Assembly (NCBI GenBank): GCA_052436255.1
Contig: JBQVNP010000040.1
Coordinates: 1 to 37,047 of the forward strand
DNA length: 37,047 nt
Reading direction: 5' to 3'
DNA from: Pelomonas sp052436255
Lineage (GTDB): Bacteria > Pseudomonadota > Gammaproteobacteria > Burkholderiales > Burkholderiaceae_C
In this document: piece after piece, positions 1 through 7,834 of the stretch
Layout of the letters: each line of letters starts with the position of its first letter
Numbering within the stretch: position 1 is the stretch's first letter
Position numbers and translations under genes: made by a program
Notes under the pieces: model-generated
Told to the model about the DNA's origin: nothing
Seen by the model: the letters and a program-made list of their open reading frames with translations, nothing else
Database searches by the model: none

Positions 1-827
1 GCGCAGCCGGCCATGAGGCCGTACTCGACGACGCCAGCGGCCAGCTCGTCTCCTACCGCGTGGCCGGCCGCGAGCTGCTGGCCGGGCCGCTGCACCTCAA
101 CTTCTGGCGCCCGCCGACCGACAACGACCGCGGCAGCGACATGCCCCGCGTCACCGCCCCCTGGCGCGAGGCCGGCCCGCAGGCCCGCGTCACCGCGCGC
201 AGCGAGCACCACGACGGCGGCGCGCATGTCGTCAGCTACGAGCTGTCGGTGCCGGTCGGGCAAACCACCGCCACGCTCGCCTATCGCTTCGCGGGCGATG
301 GTCGCGTGCGCGTGGACCTGGCGCTGCGCCCCGCCGGCGACAAGCTGCCACCCATCCCGCGCGTGGGCCTGAGCGCCGCGCTGACGAAGGAGCTGCGCCA
401 GTGGACCTGGTTCGGCCGGGGCCCCGAGGAGAACTATCGAGACCGCGCAGACGGCTATCCGCTGGGCGTGTGGTCCGGCGACGTCGCGCGGTTGTGGTTC
501 CCGTACTCAGAACCGCAGGAAACGGCCAACCGCACCGGCGTTCGCTGGGCGCGCTTCGTCGACACGGCCGGCCACGGCCTGCAAGTGCGCAGTGCCGACG
601 CGCAGACGCTGGAGGTCGGCGCCTACCCCTTCGCCCAAGGCGACCTGGAGCACCGCCGCCACCCGGCCGACATCCCGCGGCGCGACTTCGTCACCGTCCA
701 CATCGCCCATGCGCAGATGGGCGTCGGCGGCGAGAACTCCTGGGGCGCCTGGCCGGCCTTGCGCCACCAGCTGCACGCCGACCGCGCCTACCGCTTCGCC
801 TTCGAGATCACCCCTGCGACGCCATGA
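1..827 (+). CDS. GH2 beta-galactosidase, C-terminal part (5' end outside window)
   Basis: The open frame starts at position 3 with no start codon, so the gene begins upstream. The visible 274 or so residues match the C-terminal beta-sandwich (Bgal_small_N, domain 5) of LacZ-type GH2 beta-galactosidases. Visible family signatures are FWRPPTDNDRG near the left edge, WFGRGPEENYRDR, a PYSEPQETANRTGVRW segment, and GVGGENSWGA near the end. The catalytic barrel is not in the window, so the active site cannot be checked. Next to GH74 and GH31 genes, the likely job is removing beta-1,2-galactose from xyloglucan L side chains; that role is inferred. A 96-bp gap separates it from the GH74 gene. Family assignment is secure, substrate is not. 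Confidence 0.88.
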   Translation, partial: AAGHEAVLDDASGQLVSYRVAGRELLAGPLHLNFWRPPTDNDRGSDMPRVTAPWREAGPQARVTARSEHHDGGAHVVSYELSVPVGQTTATLAYRFAGDGRVRVDLALRPAGDKLPPIPRVGLSAALTKELRQWTWFGRGPEENYRDRADGYPLGVWSGDVARLWFPYSEPQETANRTGVRWARFVDTAGHGLQVRSADAQTLEVGAYPFAQGDLEHRRHPADIPRRDFVTVHIAHAQMGVGGENSWGAWPALRHQLHADRAYRFAFEITPATP

Positions 828-923
828 AGCTGCTTTCGAGCCAAGCCCTGGGCCGCGCATCCATAACGCTCCAACCCGGCGGAGACAACCGGACGAGTAC
901 CTTCCTCGCTGAAAGGTAAAACC
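828..923 (+). promoter_or_regulatory. 96-bp intergenic spacer before first GH74
   Basis: This is the second-widest gap inside the glycosidase block. I see no clear sigma70 -35/-10 pair and no strong terminator. A GAAAGG element lies about 9 nt upstream of the ATG at 924 and is a plausible ribosome binding site. The spacer could hold a weak internal promoter, but nothing visible proves it. Confidence 0.3.
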
Positions 924-3746
924 ATGAGACTGCTTCTATCCACTTTGGTGCTGGCGCTGGCTGCCAGCACGGGCGCCGCGGCGCAGGCCCAGGCCTGCGG
1001 CAGCGGCGGCGGCAGCACCGTCTGCCTGAGCGCCGGTGGCAGCGCCGCCAACGTCCAGCTGAGCTGGACCGCCAGCGGCAATGTGCGCGCTTTCGAGATC
1101 TACCGCGATACCGACAGCAACCCCGTCGGCCGCACCCGCATCGCCACGGTCGACAAGGCAGCGCGAAGCTTTGCCGACACCTCCGCCGCCAGTGGCACGC
1201 CCTACTGGTACTGGGTCAGGTTCACGACCGATGCCGGCAGCTACAACTCCGGCGCGGCCACCGCCACGCGCGGTGCTGCCAGTTGCACGCCCACGCCGGT
1301 GACGCCCTGGGTCAATGCCGGCAGCGGCTGGGCGCAGACGTCCTCCGTGACTGTCAAGACCGGCGGCTCAGCCATCCTCGGCCCGCAGGCCGCCAACGGC
1401 GGGCAGTGGAGCTGGAACGGCTGCGGCACCGCTGGCGCCTCGCGCGAGCAGACCGTCCAGCCCACCACCGCCTGCACCGCCACGGCCACCTACACCAACG
1501 CCTGCGGCGCCAAGAGCCAGCAGAGCTTCACGGTCCAGGTGGGCGGCTGGAGCAATGTGAAGTGGGGCGGCGGCGGCTACGTGACCGGCCTGATCTTCCA
1601 CCCGCATACGCAGAACCTGCTGTATGCGCGCACCGACATCGGCGGCGCCTACCGCTGGGAGGCATCCACCTCGTCGTGGACGCCCATCACCGACGGCTTC
1701 AGTGCCTCCGAAAGCTTCCACCAGGGCGCCGAGAGCATTGCCCTCGACCCCAACAACGACCAGCTCGTCTACATGGTCACCGGCCTGTACAGCTCGGCCG
1801 ATGCAACCGCCCGGCTCTACATCTCCGCCAACCGCGGCGCCAGCTGGACCTCGGTCAACCTGCCCTTTTCCGCCGGCGCCAACAACCGCGGCCGTGCCAT
1901 CGGCGAGCGGCTGATGGTGGACCCCAACAAGCCGTCCATCCTGTTCTACGGCTCGCGCACGGCCGGCCTGTGGAAGAGCGCCGACTCGGGCCGCAGCTGG
2001 GCCCAGGTGACGTCGTTGTCGCCGACCAGGATGACCGCCGAGCAGCTCACCGCCGCGGGAGGCAGCGCCGCCGGTGTCGGCGTTGTCGTCTACGACACCG
2101 GCACCCGGGGCAGCGGCAGCGCCACGCAGACGATCTATGCGGCCATCGCGCCGGATTACGTCAACGTCGCCGGCCTGAGCTCCAACCTCTACCGGTCCAC
2201 CAACGGCGGTGCCTCTTGGACGCCGGTCGCCACACCGGTGACGGGTTACCACATCCCGCACATGGTGCGCGCCGCCGACGGCATGTTCTATGTGGCCTTC
2301 ACGCAGGGCATGGGCCCCGGCGCCAACGGCCCCGGTCGCCTCTACAAGTTCGACGGCACGACCTGGACGCTGCTCAAGAGCGTGGACCCAACGCAATGGA
2401 CCAGCTTCGGCTTCGGCGGCCTCTCCGTGCACGGCACGGGTGCCAGCACGCGCATTGCGCTGGGCGTCACCAACTCCTGGGGCAACTACAACGGCCAGCA
2501 AGTCGTACAGCTGTCCAACAACGCCGGCAACACCTGGCAGGAGATTGCCGCCGTCATGCCGCACACGCCGGCGAACGACGGCTTCTCGGGCTGGATCGAC
2601 GATGTCGAGATCGACCCCTTCAACCGCGACCGCGTGCTGCATGTGCATGGCGGCGGCATCTGGGAGACACGCAACGCGTCCTCGACGACGCCGAGCTGGA
2701 CCGAACGCGTCGACGGCCTTGAAGAGACCGCCACGCTGGGCCTGGGCACGCCGCCGCCCGGCGCACCCTACACACTGATCAACAGTTCGGGGGACATCGG
2801 CACCTGGGTGCACACCGACCTCACGACCAAGCCCACGATGACCACCGGCGGCGACCGCATCAATGGCAACTCGGCCGATATGGCTTGGTCCGATCCGCAG
2901 TACATCGCGGCCGTGAGCTTCTCGCACGCAACCAACCTCGGGCGGGGTCATTGGTCAGGCGACGGCGGCAAGACCTGGGCGGCGTTCGCCACGCTGCCCG
3001 CAGGCGCTGCAGCCAATGCCGGGGGCGAGGCCAACATCGCCGTCACCGCCCGCAACCGGGCCATCTGGGCGCCTGGCAACTCGGTGCCGTCGTACACGCT
3101 GAACAACGGCGCGAGCTGGACGGCAACCAACCTGCCGGCCCTGCCCAACGTCAACATCCCGCGCAGCTACCGGCTCGTCGCCGACCGCGTCAACCCCAAC
3201 AAGGTCTATGCCTACGACTCTGGCGGCGCCTGGTGGGGCGGCACCTCGGGCCGTGTCTATGTGTCGACCGACGGCGGCCAGACCTTCACGCTGAGCCAGG
3301 GCTCGGTCGCGGCCAACCTGCGCGCCAATCCGTTCAGCGCGACATGGCTCGCCGTGAACCCGTATGCCGAAGGCCACCTCTGGCTGGCGGACGGCAACGC
3401 CATCTACCGCTCCATGGATTCCGGCGCGACCTGGACCAAGCTCAGCCAGTTCGCCTCCCTCTGGGGCAGCCGCCAGACCTGGCAGTGGCCCGAGGTGCAG
3501 GGCGCCAGCGCCGTGGCCCTGGGCAAGCCGGCGCCCGGCGCGAGCTACTCGGCCGCCGTCTACGTGGTGGGGGCGATCAACGGCGTGTGGGGCGTCTGGC
3601 GCTCCGACGACGGCGGCGCCAACTGGACCCGCATCAACGACGACGCCAGCCAGTTCGGCGGCATCGGCCAGATCGCCGCAGACCACAAGGTCTACGGGCG
3701 CGTCTACGTCAGCGGCAACGGCCGCGGAATTCTCTACAGCCATTGA
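924..3746 (+). CDS. GH74 xyloglucanase with N-terminal FN3-like and Ig-like modules
   Basis: Predicted secreted xyloglucan-specific beta-1,4-glucanase of 940 residues. A Sec signal peptide (about residues 1-24, ending AQAQA) is followed by an FN3-like module (about 30-118), a second Cys-containing beta-sandwich (about 126-205) with a GPQ...GGQWSWNG pattern, and the GH74 double seven-bladed propeller (about 208-940). The two catalytic Asp of GH74 are visible: D238 in YARTDIGGAYRW and D657 in MAWSDPQY. Repeated SADSG/STNGG..W blade motifs are typical of the family. It is very similar to the second GH74 at 7835-10198, which lacks the N-terminal modules. GH74 contains both endo-enzymes and reducing-end exo-enzymes, and I cannot choose from sequence alone. 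The ATG at 924 has a GAAAGG site upstream. Confidence 0.95.
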   Translation: MRLLLSTLVLALAASTGAAAQAQACGSGGGSTVCLSAGGSAANVQLSWTASGNVRAFEIYRDTDSNPVGRTRIATVDKAARSFADTSAASGTPYWYWVRFTTDAGSYNSGAATATRGAASCTPTPVTPWVNAGSGWAQTSSVTVKTGGSAILGPQAANGGQWSWNGCGTAGASREQTVQPTTACTATATYTNACGAKSQQSFTVQVGGWSNVKWGGGGYVTGLIFHPHTQNLLYARTDIGGAYRWEASTSSWTPITDGFSASESFHQGAESIALDPNNDQLVYMVTGLYSSADATARLYISANRGASWTSVNLPFSAGANNRGRAIGERLMVDPNKPSILFYGSRTAGLWKSADSGRSWAQVTSLSPTRMTAEQLTAAGGSAAGVGVVVYDTGTRGSGSATQTIYAAIAPDYVNVAGLSSNLYRSTNGGASWTPVATPVTGYHIPHMVRAADGMFYVAFTQGMGPGANGPGRLYKFDGTTWTLLKSVDPTQWTSFGFGGLSVHGTGASTRIALGVTNSWGNYNGQQVVQLSNNAGNTWQEIAAVMPHTPANDGFSGWIDDVEIDPFNRDRVLHVHGGGIWETRNASSTTPSWTERVDGLEETATLGLGTPPPGAPYTLINSSGDIGTWVHTDLTTKPTMTTGGDRINGNSADMAWSDPQYIAAVSFSHATNLGRGHWSGDGGKTWAAFATLPAGAAANAGGEANIAVTARNRAIWAPGNSVPSYTLNNGASWTATNLPALPNVNIPRSYRLVADRVNPNKVYAYDSGGAWWGGTSGRVYVSTDGGQTFTLSQGSVAANLRANPFSATWLAVNPYAEGHLWLADGNAIYRSMDSGATWTKLSQFASLWGSRQTWQWPEVQGASAVALGKPAPGASYSAAVYVVGAINGVWGVWRSDDGGANWTRINDDASQFGGIGQIAADHKVYGRVYVSGNGRGILYSH

Positions 3747-3905
3747 CGACACCGTGACCCGGCGGTACGTCCGCCGCGAACCGCGCCCTGCCAGCCTCGC
3801 CGCTGCAGGGCGCATGCCTTGAAAGGGCCCGCCGCGAGCAGCAGCCAGTGCCGCCTCTCGCGGGATCGCAGCGGCGACCACGAGGTCTCGCTCGACGCCC
3901 AGCCC
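3747..3905 (+). other. 159-bp intergenic spacer with two inverted repeats
   Basis: This is the widest gap within the locus. It holds two potential RNA hairpins: GGCGG/CCGCC (3761-3775, 5-nt loop) and GCCCTGC/GCAGGGC (3785-3811, 13-nt loop). Neither is followed by a T tract, so neither is a classical intrinsic terminator. They could be an RNA stabiliser or partial attenuator between the first GH74 and the rest of the operon. No gene is seen here. Confidence 0.35.
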
Positions 3906-5861
3906 ATGGCCCCCACGCCACGAAAGCAGAACATCTTGACCCCAGCTTCACCGCCGTGCTTGCCGGACTCCGACTGGAGTCGTCGCTCTTTCCTGCGCGC
4001 CGCCGCCCTGACCTCGGGCGCTGCCGGTCTGAACGCTGCGCAGGCCGCCCCCCGCCGCGGGGCTACCGGCGCACGCAAGACCCAGGCCTTTGCACTGTCA
4101 CGCGTTCGCCTGCTGGCTGGCCCGTTCGAGGATGCCCGGGCGCTCGACGCGCGCTACCTGCTGTCGCTCAACGTCGACCGCCTGCTGCACGGCTTTCGCC
4201 GCAACGCCGGCCTGCCGCCGCGGTCGACGCGCTACACGGGCTGGGAGTCCGGCGATCTGTGCCCCGGCCACACGCTCGGCCACTACCTGAGCGCCTGCTC
4301 CATGATGTGGGCGTCCACCGGCCACACGGCATTCCGGCGCCGCGTGGCCTTCATCGTCGACGAGCTGCATGCCTGCCAGCAGGCCAGCGGCAGCGGCCTG
4401 GTCTGCGCCTTTGCCGACGGCGACACCCAGTTGCGCAACGTCATCGCAGGCCGCCCCGTCACCGGGGTGCCCTGGTACACGATGCACAAGATCCTGGTGG
4501 GGCTGCTCGACGCCCATGTGCATGCCGGCCACCCGCGCGCCCTGCCCGTGTTGACGCGCCTGGCGGACTGGATGGTCGACGCCACCCAGGGCATCGGCGA
4601 GCAGCGCTTCCAGGACATGCTCGGCGTCGAGTTCGGCGGCATGAACGAGGCGATGGCCGACGTGCATGCCCTCACCGGCGACCCACGCCACCTGCGGCTG
4701 GCCGAGCGCTTCAACCACCGCGTGCTTCTCGACGCGCTGGCGGCGAGCCGGGACACGCTCGACGGGCTGCACTCCAACACGCAGATCCCCAAGGTGATCG
4801 GATTCCAGCGCCTGGCCGACGCGACCGGCGACGAGCGCGCCGGCCGGGCGGCCCGCTACTTCTGGGGCACCGTGGTGCATCGCCGCTCGTTCGCCACCGG
4901 CGGCAACGGCGAGGCCGAGCACTTCTTTGCGCCTGCCGAGGCGCGCAAGCACCTCGGTTCGGCCAAGACGATGGAGACCTGCTGCACGCACAACATGCTG
5001 CGCCTGACGCGCGCGCTGTTCACCGAGGCGCCGTCCGCCGACTATGCGGACTACTACGAGCGCGCCCTGTTCAACGGCATCCTGGCCTCGCAGGACCCCG
5101 ACTCGGGCATGGTCACCTACTTCCAGGCCCTGCGCCCCGGCTACCCCAAGCTCTACGGCACCGCCGAACGGTCGTTCTGGTGCTGCACCGGCACCGGCAT
5201 GGAGAACTTCGCCAAGCTGGGCGATTCGATCTACTTCCACGACGCCGACGGCCTCTACGTCAACCTGTTCGTCCCGTCCACGCTGGACTGGTCCGAGCAG
5301 CGGGTCCGCGTGCGCCAGACCACGCGATTTCCCGACGAAGCCACCACGCGGCTGGCCCTGGAGGCCGGCGCCCCGACGCGGTTCACGCTGCGGCTGCGCC
5401 ACCCGGGCTGGTGTGGCGCGATGACCGTGAGCCTGAACGGCCAGCCGCTGGCCACCAGCCGCGAGCCGGGCCGCTACGTGGAGTTCGACCGCACCTGGCA
5501 GCCGGGCGACGTCGTCGACGTGGTCCTGCCGATGCAATTGCACCTGCAGGCCCTGCCGGGCGCGCCTGACGTGGCCGCCGTGATGTACGGCCCACTGGTG
5601 CTCGCGGCGCGCATGGGCACTGCCGGCATGACGCCGGGCGCCGACCTCGTCGCCAGCGAGTTCGCCTACGGTTGGGCGCTCCAGCAGGACGACGTGCCAC
5701 TGCCCACGCTGGCACTGCAGGGGCGCACGCTGGACGAGGTCGTCCGGCCGGCCGGTGCGGCGCTCAACTTCCGCACCGCCACGTCCGGCCGGGAGATTGC
5801 GCTCGCGCCTTTCCACCGCATCCACCACGAGCGCTACAGCCTCTACTGGAACCTGGCATGA
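3906..5861 (+). CDS. GH127-type (DUF1680) beta-L-arabinofuranosidase, Tat-exported
   Basis: A 651-residue member of the DUF1680 group (GH127/GH146-like). The ATG at 3906 is preferred because it places a twin-arginine signal (SRRSFLRAAAL, then ending NAAQA) near the N-terminus; the open frame reaches back to a TTG at 3819. Bifidobacterium HypBA1 uses a zinc site of one Glu and three Cys, with a Cys nucleophile. The matching residues here appear to be E357 and C359 (METCCTHNM) and C426/C427 (FWCCTGTGMENF), with E338 (AEHFF) a candidate acid/base. The predicted reaction is release of terminal beta-L-arabinofuranose, for example from the T side chain of Solanaceae xyloglucan. Its stop overlaps the GH97 start (ATGA), so the two are translationally coupled. 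Family is secure; substrate is inferred. Confidence 0.88.
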   Translation: MAPTPRKQNILTPASPPCLPDSDWSRRSFLRAAALTSGAAGLNAAQAAPRRGATGARKTQAFALSRVRLLAGPFEDARALDARYLLSLNVDRLLHGFRRNAGLPPRSTRYTGWESGDLCPGHTLGHYLSACSMMWASTGHTAFRRRVAFIVDELHACQQASGSGLVCAFADGDTQLRNVIAGRPVTGVPWYTMHKILVGLLDAHVHAGHPRALPVLTRLADWMVDATQGIGEQRFQDMLGVEFGGMNEAMADVHALTGDPRHLRLAERFNHRVLLDALAASRDTLDGLHSNTQIPKVIGFQRLADATGDERAGRAARYFWGTVVHRRSFATGGNGEAEHFFAPAEARKHLGSAKTMETCCTHNMLRLTRALFTEAPSADYADYYERALFNGILASQDPDSGMVTYFQALRPGYPKLYGTAERSFWCCTGTGMENFAKLGDSIYFHDADGLYVNLFVPSTLDWSEQRVRVRQTTRFPDEATTRLALEAGAPTRFTLRLRHPGWCGAMTVSLNGQPLATSREPGRYVEFDRTWQPGDVVDVVLPMQLHLQALPGAPDVAAVMYGPLVLAARMGTAGMTPGADLVASEFAYGWALQQDDVPLPTLALQGRTLDEVVRPAGAALNFRTATSGREIALAPFHRIHHERYSLYWNLA

Positions 5862-7789
5862 CCTTCTCCCGACACCCCCTGCCCCTGCTCGCCGGCGCCC
5901 TGCTGGCGCTCACCGGCCTGCATGCCCTGGCCGCCGAGGCCTTGATCACGTCGCCCGACGGTCGCACCACGCTGCGCATCGCCGAGGACGGCAGCCGCTT
6001 CAGCATCACACGCCGTGGCGAGACCGTCATCGCCAGCTCGCCGCTGGGCCTCGAACTCGACGGCCAGCCCGCCCTCGGCACGCTGAAGCTGGAGTCACGC
6101 CATGACCTGGCGGAGGACCGCATCATCCCGCTGGTGGCCACCAAGGCCGCCACGGCCCGCGACCACTACCACGGCGCCACGCTGAGCTTCCGAGAGGCTG
6201 GCGGCCCGCGCCGCCGCCTGCTGATCGACACCCGCGCCTATGACGACGGCGTCGCCTTCCGCTATCGCATCGAGGGCACCGGGGCGGTCAGGCTGCGCGG
6301 CGAGCAGACGGCCTTCGTGCCGGCGGGCGACCCGTCCTGCCTGGTCACGCCCGTCGAGGGCGCACACGAGCGGCCCTTCGAGCGCCTGCGCATCTCGCAG
6401 CTGAAGACCGATGCGGCCTACGACGTGCCGGTCGTCTGCGCCACGCCCTCGGGCCGCACCCATTACGCCATCACCCAGGCCCACCTGGAGGGCTACACCG
6501 GCGCGTCCCTGCGCCGCGACGGCCAGGCGCTGCGCCTGCAGCTGTCCGGCGTGCCGAATCGCCCCGGGCCGGCCTATGTCTCGGCCGACGGCCTGCGCAC
6601 CGCCTGGCGTGCCGTGATGCTGGCCGACCGCGCCGGCCAGCTCATCGAGTCCCATCTCGTCGGCAACCTCAACCCCGCGCCGACCGGTGACTTCGGCTGG
6701 GTCAGGCCCGGCAAGACGTCCTGGGACTGGTGGTCAGGCCCGCTGGAAGGCATCAAGCCCGACATGGCCGCCTACCAGCGCTTCATCGACTTCGCCGCGG
6801 AATCCGGCTTCCCCTATCACCTGATCGACGCCGGCTGGGCCCATCGCTCCAACCCCCAGGCCTGGGTGGCGCTGCCCGAGACCGACATCACCCGCCCTGC
6901 GGACGGCCTCGACATGCCGGCCCTCGTCCGCCATGCCGCCGACAAGGGCGTGGGCCTGCTGCTGTGGGTGCACTGGCAGCACCTGGACGCGCGCATCGAC
7001 GAGGTGCTGGACACCTATGCGCGCTGGGGCATCAAGGGCATCAAGGTCGACTTCATGAACCGCGACGACCAGGACATGGTCGCCTTCTACCAGCGCGTCG
7101 CGGCGGCCACCGCCCAGCGCAAGATGCTGCTCAACCTGCACGGCGCCTTCGTGCCGGCGGGGCTGCAGCGCACCTTCCCGAACTACATCACGCAGGAGGG
7201 CGTGCTCGGCGCCGAGTGGAACAAGATGGACCGGCGCGTCACCCCGCGCCACAACCTCCACCTGCCGTACACGCGCATGCTGGCCGGGCCCCTGGACTAC
7301 ACGCCCGGGGGCTTTCGCAACGCCACGCCCGCCAGCTTCGAGGTCAGCGCCGTCATGCCGCAGACACAGACCACGCGCGGCCAGGCCCTGGCCATGTACG
7401 TCGTCTACGACAGCCCGCTGCAGATGGTGTCGGACGACCCTTCCAACTACCGCGGCGAGCCGGGCCTGGACTTCATCAAGCGCGTGCCCACGGCCTGGGA
7501 CGAGACGCGCTTCCTCGCTGGCGAGCCCGGCGAGCACATCGTGCTGGCGCGGCGACAGGGCAAGACCTGGTACCTCGGTGCGATGACGGGCGACCAGGCC
7601 CGCACCGAACAGGTCTCGCTGGCCTTCCTGCCCGCGGGCAAGTGGCGGGCCACGATCTGGCAGGACGGCGAGGTCGTGCGCGAGGTGCGCCGCAGCGAGC
7701 GCACCGTGACCGGCCAGGACCAGCTGACGCTGGCGCTGGCCGCGGCCGGCGGTGCCGCCGTTGTGCTGGAACCCCTGGCCAGCCCCTGA
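5858..7789 (+). CDS. GH97 glycosidase, retaining alpha-galactosidase type
   Basis: A 643-residue GH97 enzyme with a Sec signal peptide (residues 1 to about 26, LTGLHALAAEA), an N-terminal beta-sandwich, a central barrel and a small C-terminal beta domain. GH97 contains inverting alpha-glucosidases (SusB) and retaining alpha-galactosidases (BtGH97b, nucleophile D415, acid/base E470). Here D398 in GIKVDFMNRDD and E453 in GAEWNKM are 55 residues apart, the same spacing as in BtGH97b, so the retaining alpha-galactosidase type is favoured. The start overlaps the GH127 stop as ATGA, and the second GH74 follows after 45 bp. Alpha-galactose is not a usual xyloglucan sugar, so the natural substrate in this locus is unclear. 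Confidence 0.88.
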   Translation: MTFSRHPLPLLAGALLALTGLHALAAEALITSPDGRTTLRIAEDGSRFSITRRGETVIASSPLGLELDGQPALGTLKLESRHDLAEDRIIPLVATKAATARDHYHGATLSFREAGGPRRRLLIDTRAYDDGVAFRYRIEGTGAVRLRGEQTAFVPAGDPSCLVTPVEGAHERPFERLRISQLKTDAAYDVPVVCATPSGRTHYAITQAHLEGYTGASLRRDGQALRLQLSGVPNRPGPAYVSADGLRTAWRAVMLADRAGQLIESHLVGNLNPAPTGDFGWVRPGKTSWDWWSGPLEGIKPDMAAYQRFIDFAAESGFPYHLIDAGWAHRSNPQAWVALPETDITRPADGLDMPALVRHAADKGVGLLLWVHWQHLDARIDEVLDTYARWGIKGIKVDFMNRDDQDMVAFYQRVAAATAQRKMLLNLHGAFVPAGLQRTFPNYITQEGVLGAEWNKMDRRVTPRHNLHLPYTRMLAGPLDYTPGGFRNATPASFEVSAVMPQTQTTRGQALAMYVVYDSPLQMVSDDPSNYRGEPGLDFIKRVPTAWDETRFLAGEPGEHIVLARRQGKTWYLGAMTGDQARTEQVSLAFLPAGKWRATIWQDGEVVREVRRSERTVTGQDQLTLALAAAGGAAVVLEPLASP

Positions 7790-7834
7790 TCCACACCGCC
7801 GTGCCCTGCCACCGCACATCAAACGACTTCCTTC

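Noticed and set aside
3819..3905. TTG at 3819 as the GH127 start
   Set aside because: It would put the twin-arginine motif more than 45 residues from the N-terminus; ATG at 3906 gives a normal signal.
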